The translations under genes were made by a program, and so were the position numbers. A stretch of DNA of 64,000 nt, taken from the NCBI GenBank assembly GCA_965217175.1, contig OZ244251.1, positions 124,001-188,000 on the forward strand, read 5' to 3'. Under the pieces are notes generated by a model, which saw only the letters and a list, made by a program, of their open reading frames with translations, was not told the origin of the DNA and searched no databases. Source of the stretch: Bin87 sp965217175 (GTDB lineage: Bacteria; Chloroflexota; Dehalococcoidia; Lucifugimonadales; UBA3495). Shown piece after piece: positions 1 through 9,148 of the stretch; the stretch's first letter is position 1; the number at the start of each line of letters is the position of its first letter.

Positions 1-1239
1 CCCGCTGGTGCGGGACATCAGGTCGACGCCACGGACTTGCAGGGCTTGACGCAGGCTGCGCTGGATCGCCACGGGCTGGTTCTTCAGGCGCGAGGCATCG
101 AGCCCGTCGATGCTGCTGGAGCCAAAAAACAGGTGGAAGGTCGATGATTCCCCGTACACGGTGGCATTGACCTCACGGCGTTCCACAACTTCCCGCAAGC
201 CAACGCGCAAGCGATCGGCCATCAGATCGGCCTGGGCGATGTATTCGCCAGTTGCCACCAGCCGCAGGGCGGCGTTGCCGGCAGCCGCGGCATAGGGGTT
301 GGCGTTGAACGTCCCACCGTGCAACACACGCTCGTAGCGATCGTGTTGACTGTCGCCGGTCTGGTGCATTACGGCCATAAATTCATCACGGCCGGCAACG
401 GCTCCGCCGGGTAGGCCCCCAGTAAGAATTTTGGCCATCGTACAGAGGTCGGGTTCTACACCCAGGCGCTCCTGAGCGCCACCGGGCGCCCACCGGAAAC
501 CGGTGATAACCTCGTCCATGATCATCACCACGCCGTGTTCGCGGGTCAGACGGCGCACGCCTTCCAGGAATCCATCGGGCAACGGCACCGTTCCGTAGGA
601 TGCTCCAGATGCCTCGGTGATTACGCCGGCAATGTTGTCGTCATTCGCCAGAACATTCTCCAGCGCGGTGAGGTCGGTGGGCAGCACGATAATCGAGTCG
701 ATCGTACCTTGAGGGATGCCAATGGAAGCCGGCACATCGAAGGGCGGCAGGTTGCCGGGCATTACGTAGTCGTGCCATCCGTGGTAGTGGGATTCCCACC
801 GGATGATTTTTTCTTTCCCGGTGTATCCCCGAGCGACGCGCATGGCGAGCATCGTAGCCTCTGCGCCAGAGCCGACGAAACGGACTTTGTCAGCGCACGG
901 CATCAGCGTGCAAACCCGTTCTCCCCATTCCAGCATGGGCTCGGTGGGAGCGCCAAAGTGGGAACCGTCGGCAAGCACCGCCGATAATGCGCTGACTACC
1001 TCGGGGTGAGCATGACCCAGCAGCAGTGCTGCCGATCCCATGCCGTAATCCACATACTCGTTACCGTCGATGTCCCATTTGCGCGGCCCGCTGCCCCGAG
1101 CAACGATGACCGGGAACGGGTCTGACGTGTACCCATCGTGTCCCGGGCTACCCGAAGGGAAACGAGCCTGAAAGTTGGGTTGCAGGCCCCGGGACCGGGG
1201 GTTCATTCGGATGTATTGTTCCTGGATAGTCTCCGCCAT
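1..1239 (-). CDS. Class III aminotransferase, glutamate-1-semialdehyde aminomutase-like (3' end outside window)
   Basis: The reading frame starts at ATG 1239 and is still open at base 1 (413 codons), so the C-terminus lies outside the window. Upstream AAGGAATAAC is a fair ribosome binding site. I see the class III PLP-enzyme pattern: a cofactor-pocket segment VGSGAEATMLAMR, ESHYHGWHDY, the Asp-containing IMDEVITGFR that contacts the pyridine nitrogen, and the probable PLP lysine in MAKILTGG. Order and spacing match glutamate-1-semialdehyde 2,1-aminomutase relatives. It lies among catabolic genes rather than haem genes, so a paralogue acting on another amino-group substrate is as likely as HemL itself. 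Confidence 0.9.
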   Translation of the reverse strand, partial: MAETIQEQYIRMNPRSRGLQPNFQARFPSGSPGHDGYTSDPFPVIVARGSGPRKWDIDGNEYVDYGMGSAALLLGHAHPEVVSALSAVLADGSHFGAPTEPMLEWGERVCTLMPCADKVRFVGSGAEATMLAMRVARGYTGKEKIIRWESHYHGWHDYVMPGNLPPFDVPASIGIPQGTIDSIIVLPTDLTALENVLANDDNIAGVITEASGASYGTVPLPDGFLEGVRRLTREHGVVMIMDEVITGFRWAPGGAQERLGVEPDLCTMAKILTGGLPGGAVAGRDEFMAVMHQTGDSQHDRYERVLHGGTFNANPYAAAAGNAALRLVATGEYIAQADLMADRLRVGLREVVERREVNATVYGESSTFHLFFGSSSIDGLDASRLKNQPVAIQRSLRQALQVRGVDLMSRTSG

Positions 1240-1299
1240 TTTGTTATTCCTTTACAGCCGGGGCTGCTCGTGCCCGTGTACGTGGGGTGAATTATAGGA

Positions 1300-3264
1300 T
1301 CAATTGTCGGCGGCCACTGCTGCCGCCTCGTGTTGCAGTATGCTGCCGAACACGGAACGTAGTTCGGCGCAGGATAGTTCCAGCGCCTGCCGTCCCTTAT
1401 CTATTACGTGAGGCATTCCGAAGAAGCCGTGAATCACGCCATCGAACCGCTTTTGCACGGTGGGTACACCCGCATCCCGAAGGGCTGCGGCATAGGCCTC
1501 CCCTTCGTCGCGCAGGGGGTCGAACTCAGCGGTAATCACCAGGGCCGGCGCCAGATCAGGGGTGAGCCGGGCCCGCAACGGGGAAACGAAGATGTTGTAC
1601 GCCGAGAGTTCAGCGCGATCCAGATAATGGTCCCAGAACCAGCGCATACTCTCCGTTTCCAGGAACATGCCCGACCCGTTCACCGTGTAGGATCGTCCAC
1701 TGTAGGCGGCGTCGGTGGCGGGATACACGAGAAGTTGATACACCGGCGGCGTCTCGAAGTCTTCGTGGGACAGGGCTATTGCCGCAGCCAGGTTGCCGCC
1801 GGCGCTGTCACCACCCACGGCGACGGCGTTGGGTCGACCACCCAGCGATTCGGCGTTGTAGGTTGCCCAAATCGTGGCGGTGAGGCAGTCCTCGAACGGC
1901 GTGGGGAATTTGTACTCGGGGGCCAGGCGGTAGTCCACCGAAATGACAACGCAGTCGGCGCCAACGCATAGCTCCCGCGCGGTGGCGTCGGCGGTTTCGA
2001 TGTTGCCGATAACCCAGCCGCCGCCGTGAAACCACATCAGAATGCCCCAGGGTCCCTGGGTATCCGGCGTGTATATGCGGATGGGAACGTCGCCCGGCTC
2101 TTTGCCGTACAAATTCTGGATAACGCGGTCTTCGACCTGGCCAACCGCCGGGCCCTGCGGCCGGGGCCGGTTGTCCATCACTTCACGGCATTCCTCGACG
2201 CTCATCTCCTGGAATGGCTTGATATCCAGCGAATCAAAGATTTCCAGCACGTTGCGAGCCTGCGGGTCTAACAGCTGACGCATTGCGCCGGTGTCCCCCT
2301 GGTGTTGAGCATGATACTCCGCCACCACGTCATCGACTGCGCCGCGCAGGAACGCGCCGGCGTCATCCATGGCTACGCGAGCTGTATCCATGTTGCTGGC
2401 CAGGCCGAAGAAACCGTGAATCATACCGTCGTAGCGTCGACCGCTGGATGGAACACCCATCTGCTGCAGGTGGCGCGCGTACGCTTCGCCCTCGTCGCGG
2501 AGCGGATCGTATTCCGCAGTGATGGTAAAGGCTTTCGCCAGGTCTTTGGCAGCGGCGAAATCAGCTGGCAATCGCAGGGGAGCCGCCAACGGATCCGCCG
2601 CGTCCGCTGGGTCGGCCAGGTAGGCGTCCCAGTACCACATCATACCTTCGCGTTCCAGGTTGTAACCGGTGCCGTTGTCGGCGTAAGAGCCAGTGCCGAA
2701 ATCACGGTCCGTTACCGGGTACACCAACAACTGGTGACTGACACGAACGTCGCCCGTTTCGGCCGCCTTGATCGCGACGGCAGCGGCCAGATTGCCGCCG
2801 GCGCTATCTCCCCCGACTGATACAACTCCCTTCACACCGCCCAGAGATTCCGCGTTTTCGCTGGCCCACAGGGTGGCGGCGTAGCAGTCATCGAAAGGTT
2901 CAGGGAATTTGGCCTCGGGAGACAGGCGGTAATCCACCGACACGACAACGTTACCGGAGCTGGCGCAAAGGTGCCGCGCCGCGCCATCGGCTGAATCAAG
3001 GTCTCCCACTACCCAACCACCACCGTGGTACCAGACTAGGATGGGAAACGGGCCGTTGCCGTCGGGTGTGTAAATGCGCACCGGAACGTTCGTAGCCGGG
3101 CCGGGGACGGATTGGTCTTCAACCTTGGCGACGTCCGGGCCGGGGCTCCGCAATCGCTGCGCGGCGTTTGCCCGGGCCTCCGCGGGAGATACGGTGTGAT
3201 TCGGCGGCAACCCCAGCGCGCGCGTGGCGTCGATAACCTGTTGGGCTTGTGGGTGCAGTGGCAT
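1300..3264 (-). CDS. Tandem fused alpha/beta hydrolase (two HSL-type esterase domains)
   Basis: This 654-residue protein contains two complete hormone-sensitive-lipase-family esterase domains in one chain, about residues 1-320 and 330-654. Domain 1 shows the oxyanion HGGG (80-83), nucleophile GDSAGG (Ser154), Asp253 in EYDPLRDEGEAYA and His283 in MIHGFFG. Domain 2 repeats them at 413-416, Ser487, Asp582 and His612. Family members are normally about 300-350 residues with one domain. Both triads look intact, so each half could hydrolyse carboxylic esters. No signal peptide is visible, suggesting a cytoplasmic enzyme. The start is supported by AAAGGAG a few bases upstream of ATG 3264. The substrate cannot be told from sequence. 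Confidence 0.93.
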   Translation of the reverse strand: MPLHPQAQQVIDATRALGLPPNHTVSPAEARANAAQRLRSPGPDVAKVEDQSVPGPATNVPVRIYTPDGNGPFPILVWYHGGGWVVGDLDSADGAARHLCASSGNVVVSVDYRLSPEAKFPEPFDDCYAATLWASENAESLGGVKGVVSVGGDSAGGNLAAAVAIKAAETGDVRVSHQLLVYPVTDRDFGTGSYADNGTGYNLEREGMMWYWDAYLADPADAADPLAAPLRLPADFAAAKDLAKAFTITAEYDPLRDEGEAYARHLQQMGVPSSGRRYDGMIHGFFGLASNMDTARVAMDDAGAFLRGAVDDVVAEYHAQHQGDTGAMRQLLDPQARNVLEIFDSLDIKPFQEMSVEECREVMDNRPRPQGPAVGQVEDRVIQNLYGKEPGDVPIRIYTPDTQGPWGILMWFHGGGWVIGNIETADATARELCVGADCVVISVDYRLAPEYKFPTPFEDCLTATIWATYNAESLGGRPNAVAVGGDSAGGNLAAAIALSHEDFETPPVYQLLVYPATDAAYSGRSYTVNGSGMFLETESMRWFWDHYLDRAELSAYNIFVSPLRARLTPDLAPALVITAEFDPLRDEGEAYAAALRDAGVPTVQKRFDGVIHGFFGMPHVIDKGRQALELSCAELRSVFGSILQHEAAAVAADN

Positions 3265-3359
3265 GTCAGGGCTCCTTTGGCACGGTAGCAGATAACAATG
3301 GGCCGCCGTGCGACACCAGGATTATGGGTCGGCGGCGGCCGTGAGATGGTTGCGGATGG

Positions 3360-4532
3360 CTATGCACTGCGGGCTGCGTAATCCTCGCGCGCACGGTCCA
3401 GGGCACGGGTGCGTCCAGCCATCAGGGTCTCGTTGTGCTCGTATGCCCACTGGTTGGAGGCCTTGGCAGCATCGGCCGAACCCTGGAAGTGGGGCATAAC
3501 GTGGCGGGCGATCAGTTCGTAGCTGTGCATCATGTGCTCGCGTGAAGCCCAGTCCACGGTTTGCACCATGAATGCTCCGAAACCGCCGCTACGCTCTTCA
3601 AGACGCTTGATGCCTTCGATGCAGTCATCGGGCGTGCCGATGATCCAAGCGCCGCGTTCGGCCAGCACATCGATGATCTTTTCGGGGGGACCATCCACGA
3701 CCTGCGGACGGCCCATGGTGTGCTCGAAGTATTCACGCTGGTAACGGCCGGCGCCGATGCGGGCCTGCTCAAATGCTTCTTCACGAGTGTCGGCCAGATG
3801 GACCGGGAGCACCAGGCGCCAGTCAAAGCGATCAACCACCTGGTTGTGCTCGGCGGCTGATTCTTCGCAAATGTCCCAAAGCTCCTTGAGGTCGGTGCCG
3901 GAGGCAGCGGCGGGGTCGCGCGGGGTGGTGATGGTCAGCACGGATGCTCCGTGCTTGCCAGCCAGCGCCACGCCCGAGGGGGTTTGCACGGAGGCCACGG
4001 AAATGGGCATGTGCGGGGTCTGGTAGGGCCGAAGCTGAAGCATGGCTTCCTGCAACTCAAACCAGTCGCTGTGGTGGGTAATGGGCTCCTTCTCTTTGAA
4101 GAGGCGCATTATCACGCCAAGGGATTCGTCCATCCGGATGCGCTGTTTAGAGGGGTCGATGCCCATCATGTAGGCATCACCGGGGAGAGCGCCCGGGCCA
4201 ACACCCAGCATCACGCGGCCGCGAGTCATGTGGTCGAGCTGGGTCATCCAATTGGCCACCATGAAAGGATGATGGTAGGGGAGGCTGACAACGCCGGTGC
4301 CCAGCTTGATGTGCTTGGTGCGGTCGGCGGCGACACCGATAAAGATTTCTGGTGAGGAGATGATTTCCCAACCGGCGCTGTGATGCTCGCCAATCCAGGC
4401 CTCATCGAAGCCCAGGTAGTCCAGCCACTGCACCAGTTCCAGGTCGCGTTCGAGAGCCAGTGTGGGATTTTCGCCGGCCCGGTGAAACGGACCCATAAAT
4501 ATGCCAAATTTCATGCGATCAGGTAACGCCAT
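3360..4532 (-). CDS. LLM class flavin-dependent oxidoreductase (luciferase-like monooxygenase)
   Basis: A 390-residue bacterial-luciferase-fold (TIM barrel) protein. Typical segments are MKFGIFMGPFHR at the N-terminus, FDEAWIGEHHS, the strand IKLGTGVVSLPYHHPF, and RGRVMLGVGPGALPGDA, where flavin or F420 phosphate is usually held. The C-terminal half carries a target-selection region ending in a GTPDDCIEGIKRL segment shared by the family. Members oxygenate or oxidise small organics using reduced FMN or F420; it resembles the limonene-monooxygenase-like branch. ATG 4532 is preceded by a strong GGAGGAGG site, so I keep it rather than the internal Met7. It sits between esterase and epimerase genes on the same strand. 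Confidence 0.92.
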   Translation of the reverse strand: MALPDRMKFGIFMGPFHRAGENPTLALERDLELVQWLDYLGFDEAWIGEHHSAGWEIISSPEIFIGVAADRTKHIKLGTGVVSLPYHHPFMVANWMTQLDHMTRGRVMLGVGPGALPGDAYMMGIDPSKQRIRMDESLGVIMRLFKEKEPITHHSDWFELQEAMLQLRPYQTPHMPISVASVQTPSGVALAGKHGASVLTITTPRDPAAASGTDLKELWDICEESAAEHNQVVDRFDWRLVLPVHLADTREEAFEQARIGAGRYQREYFEHTMGRPQVVDGPPEKIIDVLAERGAWIIGTPDDCIEGIKRLEERSGGFGAFMVQTVDWASREHMMHSYELIARHVMPHFQGSADAAKASNQWAYEHNETLMAGRTRALDRAREDYAARSA

Positions 4533-4660
4533 TGGGAAACCTCCTCCGTGCGAGCCCTGTGGTCATTCTTCGGCGAGCAATCATAACGAAGCACGCCGCT
4601 GATGTACCGCTATAGCCGCATTATATGAGCGATGGTGGATGGCGGCAAGCCGGGGATGTA

Positions 4661-5599
4661 TCAGGACGAGATGAGGGGTAGTCCTTCATCCGCGCGAACG
4701 TCGTTGATGATTTCCAGAACACGCTGCGACAACGGGGCGTACGTCAATTCGAACTCGTTGAGAAGACGACTGTTGTCCACCAGGTAGTTGCCGGAGTGCT
4801 CCCGGCCGCCCGGATCGTCGAACGCAATTTGCGCGTCGGGCAGGTAGCCGCGCACCATTTCAGCCAGATCTCCCAGGCTGATGGCCGTACCACCAGAGTT
4901 GTAGACCGGATATTCGCTGCGGTCCACCAGGGACACACGAACGAAGGCCTCGGCGATGTCTTCCACATGGATGGGAAGGCGCATCATCTCCTGATAGGGA
5001 AAACTGACCGGTTCGCCCCGGGATGGCAGCGTTACACAACGTACGTGATCGGTGGAGCCGCGCACCTTGTCGGGGCCGGTAACGTTGGCCGGCCGGATGC
5101 CGGTAACGGACATATCGTAGTTGTCGTTGAACATCTTGGCCTGGAATTCGTTGAATATCTTGTGGACGGCATACTGGCTGGTGCCGAAGGTGCCGTCGTC
5201 TTCGGTGGCCAGGCGGTCGCCGAAGTTGGCCTGCTGGCCGCTGACCGCCACCGAGCTGGCGTAGACCACCCGGTTGACGCCCAGCAGACGCGCCGCTTCG
5301 AAACAGTTATCCATTCCCAGAATGTTCAGGCGCATCTGGTGGTGCGGGTTGCCCTCTCCGCCGCCGAGGAGGTAGGCCAGATTGATGATGCGGTCGGGTT
5401 CGGATTCCACAATGGCGCGCGTCACCTGTTCGAAGTCGGTAATGTCAATCCGGGCGCTGCGGATGGCGTCGCGCTCAACGCCGGGAATGTCTGGCAGGGG
5501 GTTAATGTCGGTGGCATAAACCTCTTCCCCCCGTTCAACCAATTTTCGGATGACCCGCGGGCCGATGAAACCAGCGCCGCCCAATACTAGAACCGTCAT
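4661..5599 (-). CDS. NAD-dependent epimerase/dehydratase (extended SDR)
   Basis: A 312-residue extended short-chain dehydrogenase. The N-terminal Rossmann motif GGAGFIG lies at residues 7-13. Further on come an acidic segment YATDIN that should bind the NAD ribose, the strand YASSVAVSG, and the catalytic Tyr-x3-Lys in YAVHK. These features fit nucleotide-sugar epimerases and dehydratases or related NAD-dependent oxidoreductases. The position in a catabolic run could also suit a steroid- or lactone-type dehydrogenase. An AGAGGTG site precedes ATG 5599. No signal peptide or membrane segment is seen. The substrate is not predictable. Confidence 0.9.
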   Translation of the reverse strand: MTVLVLGGAGFIGPRVIRKLVERGEEVYATDINPLPDIPGVERDAIRSARIDITDFEQVTRAIVESEPDRIINLAYLLGGGEGNPHHQMRLNILGMDNCFEAARLLGVNRVVYASSVAVSGQQANFGDRLATEDDGTFGTSQYAVHKIFNEFQAKMFNDNYDMSVTGIRPANVTGPDKVRGSTDHVRCVTLPSRGEPVSFPYQEMMRLPIHVEDIAEAFVRVSLVDRSEYPVYNSGGTAISLGDLAEMVRGYLPDAQIAFDDPGGREHSGNYLVDNSRLLNEFELTYAPLSQRVLEIINDVRADEGLPLISS

Positions 5600-5729
5600 T
5601 TTGCACCTCTATTGCGGGGAATTTACCACTTTTATGACGAACGATCCGGGCACCGGAACTCGCCCGAGATCATCCTTTCTGTCGATGACAACTTTTGCGG
5701 TGTCGTGGTCACCAGGGACGTTATGTCGT

Positions 5730-6554
5730 CTAACGGCGCACGGCCACGAAGAACAGACGGCGAAACGGATAAAGCGTAACACCGTCGGGTCGCCTGGGAT
5801 ATTCTCGGTTCAGCCGCTGTCGGTATTCTTCCCGATATATCTCCCGATCGGCGTCGTTCAAACCATTGAGGATCGGGCGCAGGCCAGTGCCGGTTACCCA
5901 CTCCAGGACTGCGTCGTCGCCGGCGATCACGTGTTGATACTCCGTGGTCCACACATCCAGGTGAGCGGCTTGGGGAGCCAGCAGGTCGTAGTAAAAATCG
6001 GGATCCTGAACCCAACGATTGCCAACCGCCTCCCGTAACTCGGCGCTGCCGATCGGCCCGCCGCCTTTGCCACCGCTGGACAACGTTTCACGCATAATGT
6101 TATGGGATGGCATATCCCAACTCATTGGGGCCTGCACCGCCAGGCATCCTCCGGCGGGTAGCATGGACCATAGACGAGGAATCAACTCCTCATGGTCGGG
6201 CACCCACTGAATAACGGCGTTGGAGTAAAGAATCGAAGGAGGCGATCCCGGCTGCCAATCGGCAAGGTCGCCGTTTTCCCACATCACGCGAGACGGAGTT
6301 TCGGCAGCCTCGGCCAACATTTCGGGAGAATTGTCCACGCCAACCACGCTGGAGGCTGGCCAACGGTCAGCCAGCACGCGGGCGACGTTGCCGCTGCCGC
6401 AACCCAGGTCATAGATTACGCCGGGATCTTCCAGGGGGATGCGCCCCATCAGGTCCAGCGCGGGGCGAATTCGGTGGTCGGCAAACTTGAGATATTGTCC
6501 AGGGTCCCAGGATTCTCCGGCGATATCTCGTTGGTGGGGCGTCGCTTGGGTCAT
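5730..6554 (-). CDS. tam: Trans-aconitate 2-methyltransferase-type SAM methyltransferase
   Basis: The protein is 274 residues from ATG 6554. I prefer this start to one 25 codons upstream because the family begins around the WDPGQYLKF segment. It matches the enterobacterial Tam layout closely: LMGRIPLEDPGVIYDLGCGSG (SAM-binding GCGSG at residues 51-55), VGVDNSPEM, NAVIQWVPDHEEL, WVTGTGLRPIL and a C-terminal YPFRRLFFVAVRR. Tam methylates trans-aconitate, a damage product of aconitase metabolism, in the cytoplasm. It is monocistronic or follows the decayed propeller gene by about 75 bases. A different small carboxylate substrate remains possible. Confidence 0.88.
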   Translation of the reverse strand: MTQATPHQRDIAGESWDPGQYLKFADHRIRPALDLMGRIPLEDPGVIYDLGCGSGNVARVLADRWPASSVVGVDNSPEMLAEAAETPSRVMWENGDLADWQPGSPPSILYSNAVIQWVPDHEELIPRLWSMLPAGGCLAVQAPMSWDMPSHNIMRETLSSGGKGGGPIGSAELREAVGNRWVQDPDFYYDLLAPQAAHLDVWTTEYQHVIAGDDAVLEWVTGTGLRPILNGLNDADREIYREEYRQRLNREYPRRPDGVTLYPFRRLFFVAVRR

Positions 6555-6628
6555 CGTTAAGTTGGCCTGCTTGCACAGATTTAGAATAGTTGCCGCGAGT
6601 ATAGGTTGGGCCACAAAACCCGTCAACA

Positions 6629-7772
6629 TCAGGGGTTTTGTTCGCGCAGGGCCAACAGCCGACCGTCATGTGTTGGCAGGTAGAGAACACCGCCGGCAAT
6701 CGCGGGCGCGGTGGACAGGTTGGTGTTGACCAGATCATACTCCCAGGCCACGGCGCCGGTGTCCGAATTGAAGGCGAACAACCGGCGGTCGTTGGTCGCT
6801 ATAATAATCTGATTGCCCGCTGCCACGTGTTCGGTAATCACATCCCGTTCCATCTCGTGCTCCCAGCGCACCAATCCAGTGAGGCCGTCAAAAGAGGTTA
6901 TGTGACCGGTTTCGTTAACCACCACCAGATCGCCGTTGGCGAAAGCAGGACTGTGGGCCACGCGGCCCCGCGCGTAACCCCCCCACACGGGCCGACCTGG
7001 ACCGGGGCGTCGTCGCGCAACCGCCAGGCGAAGAAATTGACGTTGGCCACGTATGCTAAACGACTGAACGGGCGGCTCACCGCGTAAGGATCGACCGCCC
7101 ATACGCCGCCTCGATTGGTCACGAAGTAAGCCAGGCCATTGGCGATGACGGGTCCGCCCGCGACCGGCGTGCCGGTAAAAATTTTAGCAGTCGGCGGCCC
7201 GATTCGGGATCAACGGTGATGAATCGTTCACCCAGAGAAGCAGCGGCTACAACCTGCGCATCGGCAGCGGGATGCCCAACAACCCATCCGTCGGCTCCCA
7301 CCGACCAGCGCGGTTCCCCGGTGACAGCGTCCAGGGCTACCAGTTTCCCGTTGGTCGAACCGATGTACAACGTCCCATCAACGACAATTGGAGACCCGAG
7401 AACTATGTTGCCGAGGTTATGCTCCCACAGCAGCTGGCCAGTGTCCTTGTGCACCGCCAGAACCCGGTGGTTGCGCGACCCGAAATAAACGGCCGACTCG
7501 GTTACGGCCGGAGCGCTGTCGGACGGCGACCCGATAACGAAGGTCCACAACACTTCGCTGGTGTCTTTGTCCAGAGCCAGTGCGATGCCCTCCTCGGTTG
7601 TAACGTAAACCCGGTTTCCAACCACGGCCGGCGTGCCCAAAATCTTGCCTGGAGCCTGAAAGTCCCAGACGACAGACCAAGGTGGCGCCGGCCCGTTCTC
7701 GCGGATCGATCCCGATGCTCCCAAATCAGCGCGTCCGGTGGGCCAGTTCCCTTCCGGAGCGCTGGACGACAC
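6629..7772 (-). pseudogene. PQQ-repeat beta-propeller protein, broken by two frameshifts
   Basis: Reading from GTG 7772, propeller repeats (blades such as VVGNRVYVTTEEGIALALD, GTLYIGSTNGKLVALD) run in one frame to about 7188, move to a second frame over about 7187-6990 (FVTNRGGVWAVDPYA), then a third frame to the stop at 6629 (LVVVNETGHITSFDG, GVLYLPTHDGRLLAL). Both shifts fall at homopolymers, an A run near 7180 and a run of seven G (minus strand) at 6978-6984, and each is repaired by adding one base. The protein would be an outer-layer WD/PQQ propeller of about 380 residues. This is either a decayed gene or two sequencing errors; the neighbouring wreckage favours decay. Confidence 0.8.
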
Positions 7773-7814
7773 GCTGGATGACGGAGCGGGAGGACGTCGC
7801 AGCAGCGGCCCAAC

Positions 7815-7934
7815 CTAGTAGGCCCTGTAGAAAAGGAACCCGAACAGGATTAACACCAACCCCAGCACTACCAGCCAAAACCGGTAACTGAGCAGCGACC
7901 AACGACCGATACTGAAATCCCCCAGATTGGGCAA
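7815..7934 (-). pseudogene. Possible detached membrane anchor of the propeller protein
   Basis: A short frame encodes RWSLLSYR followed by a strong single transmembrane helix (WLVVLGLVLILFGFLFY) and ends at TAG 7817-7815. The next codons continue in the same frame, 15 codons later, into GTG 7772 of the propeller gene through a Pro/Ser-rich linker. It therefore looks like the original N-terminal anchor, cut off by an amber codon. The start shown (TTG 7934) is arbitrary and has no clear ribosome binding site. It could instead be an independent 39-residue membrane peptide. Confidence 0.35.
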
Positions 7935-7956
7935 AATATGGGTCTGACGCCCGGGA

Positions 7957-9048
7957 CTAGGTGCGCCCGCGCAACTTGGGATCCAGGGCGTCCCGAATCG
8001 AGTCGCCAAAGAGGTTGAACGCCAGCACGGTTATGGTTATTGCCAAACCGGGGAAAATCACCATCCACCAATGGGGAACTAACCCGCCCGCCACCGTGCC
8101 ACCAAGCATGTTGCCCCACGTGGCAGTGGGCAACGGCACGCCCACGCCCAGGAACCCCAACGAAGCCTCCAGAATGATGACCGAACCCAGGTGGGCGGTC
8201 GCCAGTACCAGCCACGGAGCGACGCATTGAGGGGCAATGTGATTCAGCATAACGCGACTACCAGATGCCCCGATGGCCTGAGCCGCATCCACATACGCGT
8301 TCTCCTTGACGCTGAGGGTGACGGATCGGATCACGCGCACGGATAGCGGGACGCGCGTAAAACCGATGGCGACGATAACCGTCCAGACGCCGGCGCCCAT
8401 GACCAGCACCAGAATCATAGCCAAAATCAGCGTGGGGAAGGACATCATCAGTTCAAGGACTCTCTGACTGTAGGTATCGAATTTTCCGCCGATATAACCG
8501 GTTGCCACACCCCACACCGCTCCAAACAGGTCGCCCACCATCACGGCAATCAGGGCTACAAACAATGATATACGGGAACCGTGGACAACGCGGCTATACA
8601 AATCCCGCCCGATGTTATCGGTTCCCACCCAATGCGCCGAACTGGGCGGTTCACGAAGGGCCTTAAAATCGGCATCCAGAGTCGGATGGTGCGTGGCCAC
8701 CAAGGGGGCGAAGATCGCGATGAGTACGATCGCGATGATGATCACGCCGATGATGGCGCCCATCGGATTCCGCCGGCAAAAATTGGTGATAATTCGCAAC
8801 CAACCATTGGTTGCGGGTCGGCCTCCGCGAACGAGAACATCGGCCAGCCCTTGCGTCTCCAGTCGCTTCCGCCAGCGATACAGCGTGGCTCTCGACACTC
8901 CCACTGCCTGGCTGGCTGCTCCGGTGGTCATCCCCTGCCGTAGCAGGGTCTCCCAAATGGCCACGCACCGCAGCCGTTCCCGCACCAGGGCTGACCTCGG
9001 ACGCGGCACGTTGTAAAATGACTTGGGTAGGGTAGAACCTATCCGCAT
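7957..9048 (-). CDS. Chimeric protein: transposase helix-turn-helix fused to DppC-type peptide permease
   Basis: From ATG 9048, with an excellent AAAGGAGG site, the 363-residue frame starts with about 78 residues of an integrase/transposase helix-turn-helix module (LPKSFYNVPRPRSALVRERLR, GVSRATLYRWRKRLE). It then passes without a stop, near residue 78, into a peptide ABC permease: first membrane helix IIGVIIIAIVLIAIFAPLVA, family segment WVGTDNIGRDLYSR, five or six helices, the EAA loop, and an intact C-terminus DALDPKLRGRT. A normal DppC has only a short cytosolic tail there. No DppB gene or ATPase gene accompanies it. The permease part is full length, but function without a DppB partner is doubtful. 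Confidence 0.8.
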   Translation of the reverse strand: MRIGSTLPKSFYNVPRPRSALVRERLRCVAIWETLLRQGMTTGAASQAVGVSRATLYRWRKRLETQGLADVLVRGGRPATNGWLRIITNFCRRNPMGAIIGVIIIAIVLIAIFAPLVATHHPTLDADFKALREPPSSAHWVGTDNIGRDLYSRVVHGSRISLFVALIAVMVGDLFGAVWGVATGYIGGKFDTYSQRVLELMMSFPTLILAMILVLVMGAGVWTVIVAIGFTRVPLSVRVIRSVTLSVKENAYVDAAQAIGASGSRVMLNHIAPQCVAPWLVLATAHLGSVIILEASLGFLGVGVPLPTATWGNMLGGTVAGGLVPHWWMVIFPGLAITITVLAFNLFGDSIRDALDPKLRGRT

Positions 9049-9148
9049 GAGAAGGGCCTCCTTTCGGTTGTTTGGTTTCACCCAAAAGGCTGGTCCCTCC
9101 TCTTTATTTTGGCAACCCTTTCGTCTCACCTCTATCTGAACTAATACA
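8815..9148 (-). mobile_element. Insertion-sequence remnant (left end and HTH part of the transposase)
   Basis: This segment separates the truncated binding-protein gene from the permease. It contains a well-made ribosome binding site and start of an IS481-like integrase whose DDE catalytic domain is absent. On the minus strand the binding-protein frame changes character at a TGT triplet (9148-9146), the usual first bases of IS481-type ends. The right end is lost in the junction near 8815, within the short palindrome AACCAATGGTT. It looks like an insertion followed by a deletion that removed the integrase catalytic domain, the binding-protein C-terminus and the DppB gene. Family assignment is tentative. 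Confidence 0.6.
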
